From NCBI GenBank assembly GCA_032719365.1, contig CM064866.1:73357028-73421027 (forward strand): 64,000 nucleotides of DNA, given 5' to 3'. This DNA comes from Prinsepia uniflora (lineage: Eukaryota > Streptophyta > Magnoliopsida > Rosales > Rosaceae). How positions within the stretch are numbered: position 1 is the stretch's first letter; each line of letters begins with the position of its first letter. Positions 11,200 to 21,394 of this stretch are shown in pieces. Both the position numbers and the translations under genes were made by a program. The notes below the pieces were generated by a model. It saw only the letters and a list, made by a program, of their open reading frames with translations. It searched no databases and had not been told where the DNA came from.

Positions 11200-11223
11200 T
11201 ATATATATATATATATATATATA
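11200..11223. repeat. (TA)n microsatellite at the edge of LTR H
   Basis: Twelve TA units. The left side of H also ends in atatat, so H inserted into a TA tract of LTR P. Confidence 0.9.
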
Positions 11224-12582
11224 AAGGAAAACAATTATGAATGCCAAGGTTTAGTGAAATCAAAGGCCCATTCACAGTACAATCCTGCTACAAATCCGAG
11301 CGTATAACCATGTCCGAGTGCTAAAGCATGATTCCAGTCATGTCCAAAGCATACGTAAGGGTCGCTATAAGTCCCTACTAAACAACCAAGAAACCTTAGA
11401 CTGAAACCGGTCTGGGAAAGCCGTCCGAACACGCTTCCCAAGGCTTCAAACGCTAATTTGACCAACCTAACGATCTCCGATTGACACGAAACCACCGCCA
11501 TTGGATTCGTATCATCGAAACCTTAAAAATGGTACTAGTCCCACAAAAATTACTGTTCACACGTGCCCCCACGCGCCTGGTCAAAGGGTTGGTCAACTCT
11601 GCTACAGTAAATGCTGACGTCAGCATTGACAGTGTCAGAAGACACGTGTCACATGCTCATTGGTCCATGGTCTGTCTGTTTCTGACATGATGACGTCATC
11701 ATGATGTCACTGCTGATGTCAGCATGATGACATCATCAGCTACAGTAACCTGGTCAACCCGATCTGCAGAAATCGGGTCGTCGTTGACCCACGGCTTGAC
11801 CCGATCACAGATCGCCTTTCCAACCACCATTTTCGATGAGAATTGGCCCTAAAGACTCATCATGACCTATTCTACAACTCTGTGGGATCAAAACCAAGCT
11901 TAGAGATGAAGAGGCTACCTGAAAAACACAAGGAAAACCGGCTGCAACTCTGGTTGTCTTCTCTGGCTAGTCGACCTGAGTCTGGCCTCGAGAACTGGTC
12001 CAAGCTGGTCGTCTCCTAAGACATGTCTCAGAGATGAACAAAGAATTCTAACGTTAAAACTAACCATTTCGAAACAGGGAAGAAAATCAGACCTAATCGG
12101 GTTTTCAGACTTACCGCCGCCGTACGTCGCTGTGTCCACTCCTCAGTCCCTCTGCTGTCCTAGTTTACCTATCCCTATGTTGGTTCGAGTCCAAGTGTGG
12201 TGGTTTAGACGGTTGGAAGTTTTGGGTGGATTTTCCTTCCTTTCGGGTCTGGGAGGTTTTGGGTTGTGCAGGCAGGCTGTGGTGGTAGTGGCCGGTGCCT
12301 GGTGGTGGCTGGTGGTGGTCTGGTGGTCACCTGGGTGTGGAGAAAAACAGAAGGGTGGCCTGGATGTGTGTTTGTGCAAGGAAGGCTCACGGCTTGGAAG
12401 AAAATGAAAGTGAGAGGGAGAGTGAGGTTTTGATCAAATAAAAAGAGAGAAGGTGAAGGAATTAACGGCCCAGATGAATCCCTAGGCTGAGATGAACGGC
12501 CAGAATTTGTGAGGGAAAAAGAAATATTTACAAATGTAGCCAATAGGGACAAGATCCAGAATTTAGGGAAAGAGGGTGTGTA

Positions 12583-12608
12583 GGATGAGTGACACATGTC
12601 ACTCATCC
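12583..12608. repeat. 26-bp palindrome in LTR P
   Basis: ggatgagtgaca at the left is the complement of tgtcactcatcc at the right. It is the same module as at 943-974. Confidence 0.85.
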
Positions 12609-12901
12609 AAGGGTCCAGATTGGTTTGATTTTTAAAACAGATCCTAATATTATATTATTATTTTATTTCGAACCTCGGTTCGTTTGGTTAATCGATTTTA
12701 CTTCCATGATCGTAACATTTTTGTCGTACGTCCGTTTTCGACATGCTGCCTGCCTACGGACTCATGACGTCCTAATCTACTTCACGGTCATGGGTCAAAG
12801 TCTTAAATATTCCCCGGGGCAAAAGTCAACTTTTTCCCCTCCTTAGGGGCAAAATGGTCATTTTATAATAAAATAATATTTACGAAAGTTCGGGTCGTTA
12901 C

Positions 12902-12970
12902 AATCTACCCATCTTACAAAAAGTTCTTCCTCGAAATTTACTCAAATAAAAAGGGGTACTGTTCCCTCAT
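12902..12970 (-). pseudogene. 3' end of pol with PPT, stump of P
   Basis: Read on the minus strand this gives MREQYPFLFE-stop, the last ten residues of a Tekay-type chromodomain pol. A tail then resembles 'aaatttcgagga' and a purine-rich tract, ending next to the LTR at 12901. It is cut at 12970 by the Cassandra LTR tail. Confidence 0.8.
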
Positions 12971-13057
12971 TAAGGCACACCACCATCCTCTCCCAGACCA
13001 TTCCCCTCGCAGGAATGTGGGATTGTTCACCGTTCCCTGCAGGACACGGGTCTTATA
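12971..13057 (-). repeat. Truncated middle Cassandra LTR, right stump
   Basis: It matches the last ~87 bp of the Cassandra LTR (taaggcacaccaccatcc ... cgggtcttata). Its terminal CA has become TA. Confidence 0.8.
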
Positions 13058-13128
13058 ATCCACCCTCCTTAGGGCCCAGCGTCCTCGCTAGCACACTTCC
13101 CGGTTGGAGTCTGGCTCTGATACCAAAT
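13058..13128 (-). other. Cassandra internal domain, right (71 bp)
   Basis: Same length and order as the left copy: polypurine tract, then primer binding site gctctgatacca at 13114-13125, an exact initiator-Met form. Confidence 0.85.
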
Positions 13129-13450
13129 TGTCAGGACCCGACCCTCCTCGGTCAAGACCCGACTCATCTAGCACCATATTGTCCGCTTTGGGCTTCGCCC
13201 TCACGATTTTGTTTTTGGGAGCTCACGGTGCAACTTTCCAGGGGGTCACCCATCATGGAATTTCACCAGCCTCAACTCGCTTAACTTTGGGGTTCCAATC
13301 CCCCCCAAAGCCACTTAAGCTCCCAAAAGGCCTAGTGCTAGTTAGGTGTGTGCCTACACCTTTAAGGCACACCACCATCCTCTCCCACACCATTCCCCCT
13401 CGCAGGAATGTGGGATTGTTCACCGTTCCCTGCAAGACACGGGTCTTACA
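13129..13450 (-). repeat. Cassandra LTR (complete, right) with 5S-like segment
   Basis: 322 bp, tgtcaggacccg...gggtcttaca. The 5S-rRNA-like part is at 13230-13296 and keeps the 'aaagttaagcgagttgagg' and 'gatgggtgacccc' motifs on the minus strand. The target copy tctgt follows directly. Confidence 0.88.
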
Positions 13451-13455
13451 TCTGT

Positions 13456-13974
13456 GCCCAGTAAAATGGTGCCACTTTGTGTCTTAGGGAGTGTGCGCAA
13501 TGGTTTTGGGACACTTGTCCCTTGTTGGAAAGTCATAAAACCCTTCTCACCGTCTCTCATAATATCTCAGGTTTTGTTTTTAAATGGGGTTTGCACGATT
13601 TGAAAGGAAAAAACAGAGTGAGTGTGCATGCAAATGAGAACCCACCCCTACGATCTTCATCAAGTTTGTATAGCGTGTGTAGGAAAATGAGAGCTTAGAT
13701 AATGAGACAGGTGGTGGTGCCACGGTAAGGAGCAGCCGTGAAGGGTGGCTAGACCCGTGAGGGAAACAGAGCTACCATGAATCCAACCCACACGACCCCC
13801 CTTGATTTTCATCTGATGAGGCTAGTTTGTGAAGGAAAAAGTGTATGGGAGGTGAGACGAGGAGGATGAAGGCCACAGTCGTGCACGACGGTGACGGTAA
13901 GTGGTGACAACCCGAACATGTCCTGTTTCGGTTTAAAATGGTAAAACATGAATTTGTGGTTATTAATGCATTTT
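13456..13974 (+). repeat. LTR A, middle piece
   Basis: Continuation of LTR A between the Cassandra array and LTR I. It resembles the matching part of LTR I (gggacacttgtccc region, then the cacgacggtgacggtaag region). No gene is seen. Confidence 0.75.
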
Positions 13975-16900
13975 TGCAACGACCCGTTCCAAAAATCGGG
14001 ACTAGATTAGTGATTAATGATGGGTTAGTGAGGTTAATTAGTAATTAGTTGGACGATTCTGGATAGACGATGCAAAATGACAGTTTTTCCCCCAAACTTG
14101 GGCAAACGGTTGACTTTTGATTCGGACGGTCAAATAGACTTTGACCGATGACTGTGACGTTGTTCGGTACGTCACGAGTTCATAGATAGGTGGCACGTCC
14201 GATTCCGACATTCGAGGAGGAAGTTATGATGTTTGAAAGTTCAAGGGCAATTTGGTAATTTAGTTCAAAAAGGGCAAATTGTTGACTTTTTAAACGACAT
14301 GGACTTTTCACGTAATTCGAGGACCATTAGGTAGGTCTCAATCCCCTGAGTACAACGACAAGCGGCACGCGGTCATCGGAGTTCGAACGGTTCCGTTATG
14401 AGGCTAATTAGGTGAAGGGAAAAATGGTAATTTGTCAATTGGGGACATTTTGGTCTTTTGGTTGCATTGGATTTTGTGACCAGTTAAACATGGACACTTG
14501 GCTGCCTTAGGATTGGTTGTCCACCAGATTTGGGACACTTGTCCCCTACTGGAAGGCCGTGGAAGGTTTCTCACCGCCTTCCTTGGTTTTAAACCTTGGG
14601 AGAAAGGTTACACGGGTTTAGGGAGGAACACCGAGTGAAAAACAGAGGATGAGCATCCACTCTTACACCAACACGACTAATTATCTTCCCCGACCCATGA
14701 TCCATGAAGGAAAACATTTAAGGAAGGTGAGAGGATGACGGTGGAAGTCCCGGTGGAGCACGACGGGAAAGGTATGTCGAAACCGTGAGTTTTGTTTAAA
14801 ATTCGAAAAATTGATAATGTCTGATTTCCTGGTTGTTGATCGATTCTATAGGATGGAAAGTGTTATTGGAGGCCTAGGAAATCAAATAGCCTAGTTTTGA
14901 GGCTTGAAGAGGGCGGTAAGTGACTATAGCCATGAACTATCTTTTTTTATCTAAAAATGGCAACTCACGGGTTGACGGCTAATAACCTCATTAGTTGATC
15001 AGGTAAGTTTTGGGACGTTAAGACAAGGGTGTTGAGCTTGAAAAGAAGAGAAATCGTGGCCAGGAAGCATGAGAACAGGGAGGAGGAAGTCGACGGTTTT
15101 TACTCGATCAAGGAGGTACATCTCTGACTTTAAGTTTATGGTTTGATTATAGGAAACACTTAGAAATGAAAGGAAGAAATTAATGGAAGAAAAAGGATTG
15201 AAATCGGACTGGAATTGGACCCTGAACCGTGACTGCCGGTTTGGTCGAACCGGGCCGGTCCAAATCGGTTTAGACCGGGTCTGTCTCAAGGAAGAATACG
15301 ATGAACAGTGGGTGCGTGACTCCCACGAGCAGCCCCTTTCGGAGGCGCGTGAGGGTGCGTGGGGCTCCTTTTGGAGACGTTTCCAACACGACTATTAAAT
15401 TATTCGATGTAACAAACATTTTGGCACTGGTTTCGAGTCGATCGGACATCGTCTCGATATGTTTCGGGATGTCCGAAGGTTTTAGGGCTCGGTTAAAAAT
15501 AGTTAAAAATTCGGAAAATTACGGGTCTTTAGTAGAAGCTTAATGAAGTAGTTAGTGACCTTATTGTGGGATTTCGATAGGTTCGGGAAAGCCGGTGATA
15601 GCGGATTAGCCGGGAACGGTATAAGTGCTCGCGTATCGAGGCAGCGGCATAAACGGTCTGTGAGTGGACTTTGCTTTCTAACTTATGATGCATGCATATA
15701 TGTTTTTATATGTTTTCTATACGTGATTCTATGATTTTTCTTATGATCTTGATGATTTACGGTTTTGCACGTATTGCGAGATATTTACGAAAGTGCACAT
15801 TTTACGAGATATGATTTTCGGCTATGGTTTGATGATGATTTTAATGATTTGATTTCGGAATTTGAATTATGATGTGATTTCAATGATTTCTAATGGATTT
15901 TGAAAAGTGATTTCGGGCTTGAAGCCCAGTTCATAAAAGTGGTTTCGATAAACGTGATTTTCGGGTTTTGGAAACGGATTTCAGAATGATGATTCTGGAT
16001 TCGGTTTTGGAACTCAAAAGTGGATTTCCAGATTTGGGTCCGAAATGATTATTCCGGTTGCCGGCTTACGGAATGATGATTTCAGATTCGAATTTGGAAA
16101 TGGATGATGGATATGGTTCTGGATTTGGATTCGGGATGCTGGATTCGGATTCGGTTTGGAATTCGAAATGGTGATTTCGAATTCGGATTTGGACATGGAT
16201 TTGGAAATGGTTTTAAAATGGTTTTGGATTGGATTTACTGGATCTGGTTATTGGGTTTAAAGACCCGGATATGATTATGACGAGGGCGGGCCCGGATTGG
16301 GTTTAAAGACCCGGATTGAGTTTAAAGACTCGGATATTATGATTTTCCCCCGAAGGCCTATTGAGTTTAAAGACTCGGGATTTTAAAGACTCGAATTATA
16401 TTGAGGTCTAGATTAAGTTTAAAGACTCGGGAGTTTAAAGACTCGGATAGATCCAGCAGGTTCGATGGATGGAAATGTGTTTTTAAATGTGTTTTGGATT
16501 TCAATGAGAACTTAATAATGATGGTTTTCAATGATGGTTTTCCGATGTTTTGGGCAGTGACCCGGATGTTATGGATTTGATGGTTTTGGGTTGAGGCTCG
16601 GGAGTGAAGGAAAAGAAATGATTTCGATGTACATAAATGGTTTTGATTATCTCGGTAATGAACTGGTTTTATATGCATGCATTGGTTTTTAAACGGAGGG
16701 TATAAATGTCTTTTCTGATAAACTGTTTTATAACTTATCCTTTATTTTTGTCCACTCACAGTCTTTTATGTTTTCGATACCCCTCCAGGTTGTTGCGGTG
16801 CGGGCTGTTGGTCGAGAGAAACAGAGACATCACACACGACATCCACAGTAGAATCTGCGCGCTTCTGGGAAGTCCGGTACTATTGAACGGTTCGTTTGGA

Positions 16901-17025
16901 AATCCCTTGTCCGACTTATGTGTCACATGGAGGGTGGACGTCGGTTTAGCCTTCGCGTCATGCGTAAGTTAGATGGGAGCATGACTCAGCCCTTAATTCC
17001 AGGGGATTGAGGGTGGGTCGCGTCA
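13975..17025 (+). mobile_element. Solo LTR 'I' (3,051 bp)
   Basis: It begins tgcaacgacccgttcc and ends gggtgggtcgcgtca. Flanks are atttt (13970-13974) and gtttt (17026-17030), a TSD with one mismatch. LTR A continues on both sides. It contains the GC-rich block (about 15326-15362) and a long TTTAAAGA hairpin array (16253-16448). It has no coding region. Confidence 0.82.
16253..16448 (+). repeat. TTTAAAGA hairpin array in LTR I
   Basis: At least seven units of gggtttaaagaccc or gagtttaaagactc. The outer arm bases change together between the two forms. Confidence 0.85.
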
Positions 17026-17030
17026 GTTTT

Positions 17031-18527
17031 AACGTTTGGATGTGAGGTCTGGAGGTCAAGGGAGTCGATAGGAATCGAAAACATAACCAGTGGTGGCCAA
17101 AACCAAAGGAGGACAGTTTGGTGTTTGATCGACTATCGGGAAGGTAAGTTAAAGGACTGAATTTCATGTTTGAAGCAACTAGATCGATTGTATAGGTTAG
17201 GACGAAGTTATTGGGATTAAAATGGATGAAAAATATGGAAAAATGGTGGAAAACTGCCTGTGCTGATTCGGTCGAATCGGTTCGGTTTGGTCGAATCGGT
17301 CCGGTTCGAATCGATCTGGATCGGGTCGACGAGAGGAAGGAGATGATGAATAGTGCTGCACGTGAGGCCCACGCGCACTCCCTTTGGGCGGCGCATGTGG
17401 GTGCGTGGCACATCGTTTGAGGAAGTTTCCAACACGACTTTTCAAGTATTCAATGTAACGAACATTTTGGCACTGGTTTCAAGTCGATCGGACATCGTCT
17501 CGATATGTTTCGGGATGTCCGAAGGTTTTAGGGCTCGGTTAAAAATAGTTAAAAATTCGAGAAAATTACTGGGATTTAGTAGAAGCTTAATGAAGTGGTT
17601 AGTGACCTTATTATGAGATTTAGATAGATTCGGGAAAGCCGGTGATAGTGGATTGGTCGGGAAAGCATATTTGCACATGTAACGAGGAGGCGACGCTAAT
17701 GGTCTGTGAGTGGACTTTGCTTTCAAACTTATGATGCATGCATAAATGTTTTTATATGTTTTCTATACGAGATTTCTCGGTTTATGATTTGGCCTTGATG
17801 ATTTACGGTTTTGCACGTATTTCGAGATAAGTACATATTTGCACGTTTTACGAGCTTACGATTTATGTTGTGATTTGACCATGATTTATGCGCATGTGTT
17901 TTGAGTTTAAAGACTCGGGCGCACTTGAGATCCAACAACTTTATTGATTGATGTTTTCACTGGTTTTTCACTAGTTTTTCGATGTTTTGGGCAATGGCCC
18001 GGATGACTTGAATTTAATGAGTTTTGGGCGGAGTTCCCGTACTTTGATGAGGATTTATGGTTTTGGGCTGAGGCCAGGATTTGAGTTACGGATTTAAGAA
18101 AAAGAAATGATTCCTGTTTTCATTGATGGTTTCCTATCTTGGATAGGAAATGGTTGTATGGAATGGTTTTCATATGCATGCATTGGTTTTTCGTGGAGGG
18201 TATAAATGTACTTTTCACTAATCTGTTTTCAGAACATATTCTTTATTTTTGTCCACTCACAGTCTTTTATGTTTTTCGATACCCTCCATGTTGTTGCAGT
18301 ACAGACTGTTGTTGTTAGAGAGACGGAGACATCACACATGCGATCCACAGTAGATTCTGCGCGCTCTGGGAAGTCCGTAAGATTTTAGACGGTTCGCTTG
18401 GAAATCCCTTGTTTGGCTTACGTGTTACGTAGAGGTTGACCGTCGATTTAGTCTTTCTGTCGCACGTAAGTTAAACGGAAGCATGGCTTAGCCCTTCATC
18501 CCGGAGGATTGGGGGTAGGTCATGTCA
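17031..18527 (+). repeat. LTR A, right piece
   Basis: 3' half of LTR A. It carries the GC-rich block (about 17362-17409), the 'ctgtgagtggac' block (about 17704-17715) and the terminal region ending gtaggtcatgtca. One TTTAAAGA unit lies at about 17903-17916. No gene is seen. Confidence 0.8.
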
Positions 18528-18622
18528 AACGACCTTCCCTGGAGGAGACAATTCATAGATAAAAGGATGGTATATGAAAAACCATTTCACGATCATTCTC
18601 AAAACCTTTCAAACCTTTTAAA

Positions 18623-18880
18623 GGGTCTATGCCCGGTTTCCCATAAAACCATCGTAAACCCAGAAATCTAATTTCTCAAATCTAAAATCCATTTAGGGTC
18701 TCCGAACCCGAAATCATATTTATAAACCACAATGGGACTCATACCCGATATCATAAACCACTTGGGCCTCAAGCCTGATCATGTAAACCAACTGGGTCCC
18801 CGGACCGATGCCTTAGTCAACCAAATAGACTCGAAGTCTGATAGCTCATAAATCAAATGGGTCTCAAGCCCGATTTCATA
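18623..18880 (-). repeat. GGGY-RCCC hairpin array in LTR B
   Basis: Units about 30 bp apart with a pairing core, such as gggtctatgccc, gggtctccgaaccc, gggactcatacccg, gggtccccggacc, gactcgaagtc and gggtctcaagccc. Arms differ between units, but most still pair. Confidence 0.7.
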
Positions 18881-20375
18881 TTTTCAAATTCGAAATCAGT
18901 TCATCAAACCATTATTGACATACAAGCACGTATAAACATAATATAAAACTGTAAATATCGAAATACGTACAAATATGTAAATCATCGATACCACAATCAT
19001 ATTTGTAGAAATCATATATATAAAACATATAAAACATTTATGCATGCATCACGATTTAAAAATCAATGTCCACTAACAGACCGTCCTATGCTGCCACCTC
19101 GAAGTGAGTGCCATAAGCCTTCCCGAGACTAGTTCGACCTTTCCAGATCATTTGAACCTGTCTAAATCATATCCAAAGGTTACTAATAACCTATACAAGT
19201 CCATATCAAGAACCCTAAACTTTCTCAAAAAAGTCAACGTATCCCAGACACGTTTCTCGAGGAGAAAAATCTCGATTTGACCAACCTAACGATCTCCTAT
19301 CGACTAGAAACCACCACCATTGTATCTGTATCGTCGAAACCTTTAAAATGACACTGGGCCTACCTCAAGTACTGTTCACACGTGCCCCCATGAGCCTGGT
19401 CAACCCAAAAGTCAACCCTAAAAAGTCAACGCTGACGTCAACACTAACAGCCTGACAATGCCACGTGTCAAGTCCTTATTGGTCCAGATCTGACATGTCA
19501 GCCTGACATTGTCAGATCTGACAAGATGACGTCACCCGGATGACATCATTGCTGTCGTCATCGATCATCCCTGACCTCAGTCGGGTTCTGCAATCGGGTC
19601 GTCATGACCCGTGACTTGACCCAGCCGATTCTCCGCCGTCCGACCACCAAAATGCTTCTCGTTTCTTCCATTCTCATCGTCTAATCCTTCCCAAGAGATC
19701 CCTCAACCCAGAAATTAAAAACAAAGGCTGGAAGTTACCTATTGGACGATGAACAGTAAGCTGGAACTTTCTCCCTCGTTTTCGGCCACCATTTCCTTCG
19801 TAACCAATCCCAAATGACTCATTCCAACATCAAGAACATCATCCTAATCCCCAAATTGTTCAACACACGTTAAAACTCACCCTACCAATTTTGACCCGAA
19901 AATAGGGCTCACAGGTCTGGGGCTTACCTCGCCGTCGCTAGCGCTGCTGTGGCCACCGTTGGGGTCGTTTCACCTCCCTCTCCATCTTTCCATCACACGG
20001 CACACACAATCGATGAGGTTTGAGGGTGTTTACACAAGTTTGGGTTTTATGGGTTTGTAGGGGTTCACGGGTCAGCTCACGGTTCATGGGCACCGTCTAG
20101 GACGACCCTCCACCAAGGCACCACCACACTCGTCTCACTCCACTCTTCCTTTTTCATTCACAACACTAATGGTGAGGTTTGGAGGGGTATTAATAGGGTT
20201 AGGTGTTCGGGTTTGAAGGAGAAAAATAAAGAAGAAGATGAAGTGTGATGCACGGGGAAAAAGAGAGAGAAATGAGAAGGGAAAATTAATAAAATAAACA
20301 AAAATATAATATTTTAATACTTAATTAATCTCCACAATTAAAAAAAGATCCCTTTTTTAGGGAAAGCCATCAATG

Positions 20376-20401
20376 GGATGAGTGACACTTGTCACTCATC
20401 C
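20376..20401. repeat. 26-bp palindrome in LTR B
   Basis: ggatgagtgac / gtcactcatcc arms around acTT. It is the same module as at 943-974. Confidence 0.88.
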
Positions 20402-20745
20402 AAGGGTCCCACCTACAAATATCTATCAATCCAATTAAATTAATATTATATTTGAATCCCGAGACGTAAGTTCCCGATTTTGATCCCGTAACCATAACTT
20501 CTCCGTTTGACGTTCGATTTCAACGTGCCACCAGTCTACGGACTTGTGACGTCTCGATCTACGTCACGATCATCGGTCCTCGTACGTTTGACCCCCGAGT
20601 TAAAAGTCAACATTTTACCCAAGAATAGGGGTAAAACGGTCATTTTACACCGTCCGTCCGAATTCTCTCAACTAAACCCTGATTAGTCATTCTAAATCCA
20701 TAATTAAGTAATATTTAATCCCGAAATTCGGGACGGGTTGTTACA

Positions 20746-21394
20746 TAGTGCACCATGACAACTCCAGAATCTTTGACATCTGGAGGAGACTAACCAACTC
20801 ACCCAGGATGGTATATGTGGAATCGTAACCAAATCCGGTGAAAATCATATTAAAAACATTTATGTCTCAAATCGGATTTAAACACTGTTCAATTGGGCCT
20901 ATGCCCGAGACATAATTCTCACAATTTCGTTCCACAAAAACCACCCGAAAACCGTGTCCAGAATTTGTTTATAAACCCCGATTTATCATTATCCAAATCC
21001 AGTTGAAATGCATTCTTTCCTTTCAATTCTCGTTGACTCTAAATCTAAGTTAAATCATCATTCCATCGGGTCTCAAGCGCAAAACCTCGTTTTCATGAAA
21101 ATCCGTAAAATATTTCATAAACCGAGGATCGCAATCCACATCATCATCAAATAAAAATATCAAAAAATTTCAACTTAAATCAAGTAATAAAACTTTCAAA
21201 ACAGTTACGCATACATTCAGTTCTAAAACAAACAGTCCACTCACACTCGATCCATGCTGCGTGTTAACCTCAGCTTTATATCTATCACCGAGCTAGTCCA
21301 AAGTCTTCGAGCCTGTCCAAATCATGTCTAAGGGTCACTAATATGCTATACAAGTTCATACACTAAACCCTCATAAAGCCTGATACTGGAAAGG
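20746..21394 (-). repeat. LTR C, piece 2
   Basis: Continuation of LTR C after B (target copy tagtg at 20746-20750) up to solo LTR D. No gene is seen. Confidence 0.78.

Larger units (their letters stand above)
7391..12901 (-). repeat. LTR of P, split by solo LTR H
   Basis: Pieces 7391-8340 and 11205-12901 (about 2.65 kb) begin tgacaaaacccgtctcg and end gttcgggtcgttaca. They align block for block with the LTRs of element R. Both a PBS (left) and a PPT (right) adjoin this one LTR, so it served two internal regions. Confidence 0.85.
5888..12970 (-). mobile_element. Permuted Tekay-like fragment 'P'
   Basis: In its own direction the order is last ten codons of pol with PPT (12970-12902), LTR (12901-7391, split by solo LTR H), PBS (7387-7376), gag and start of protease (7276-5888). 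So pol-end, LTR and gag are joined around a single LTR, while most of pol and the outer LTRs are absent. This is the order expected from a one-LTR circle opened within pol, or from the centre of a tandem complex trimmed on both sides. It replaces about 200 bp of the middle Cassandra LTR and has no TSD of its own. Confidence 0.75.
5459..13450 (-). mobile_element. Cassandra TRIM array (three LTRs, middle one broken)
   Basis: Cassandra is a terminal-repeat retrotransposon in miniature whose LTRs carry a 5S-rRNA-like segment. It encodes no protein and depends on other elements for movement. Here the minus-strand order is full LTR (5459-5781), 71-bp internal domain (5782-5852), LTR start (5853 to about 5887), foreign insert P, LTR tail (12971-13057), 71-bp internal domain (13058-13128), full LTR (13129-13450). 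An exact TSD tctgt (5454-5458 and 13451-13455) brackets the whole, so this was one insertion of an LTR-int-LTR-int-LTR form, or an array formed in place. About 200 bp of the middle LTR is missing. Confidence 0.85.
4963..18527 (+). mobile_element. Solo LTR 'A', three pieces
   Basis: It begins tgtaatgacccgtcctgg and ends gtaggtcatgtca, with an exact TSD aacga (4958-4962 and 18528-18532). Its pieces are 4963-5458, 13456-13974 and 17031-18527, about 2.5 kb. The Cassandra array interrupts it first, then solo LTR I. The outer part is closely similar to the start of LTR I, so A and I belong to one subfamily. No coding region belongs to it. Confidence 0.88.
4261..20745 (-). mobile_element. Solo LTR 'B', two pieces
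   Basis: It begins tggcacaacccatccc at 4261 and ends gacgggttgttaca at 20745. The TSD tagtg is exact (4256-4260 and 20746-20750). LTR A interrupts it, leaving pieces 4261-4962 and 18533-20745 (about 2.9 kb together). Minus orientation follows from the end motifs and from the order of shared LTR blocks. It lies inside LTR C. Confidence 0.88.
18533..20745 (-). repeat. LTR B, right piece
   Basis: It continues LTR B after the A target copy and ends gacgggttgttaca. It contains a hairpin array (18623-18880) and the 26-bp palindrome (20376-20401). No gene is seen. Confidence 0.85.
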
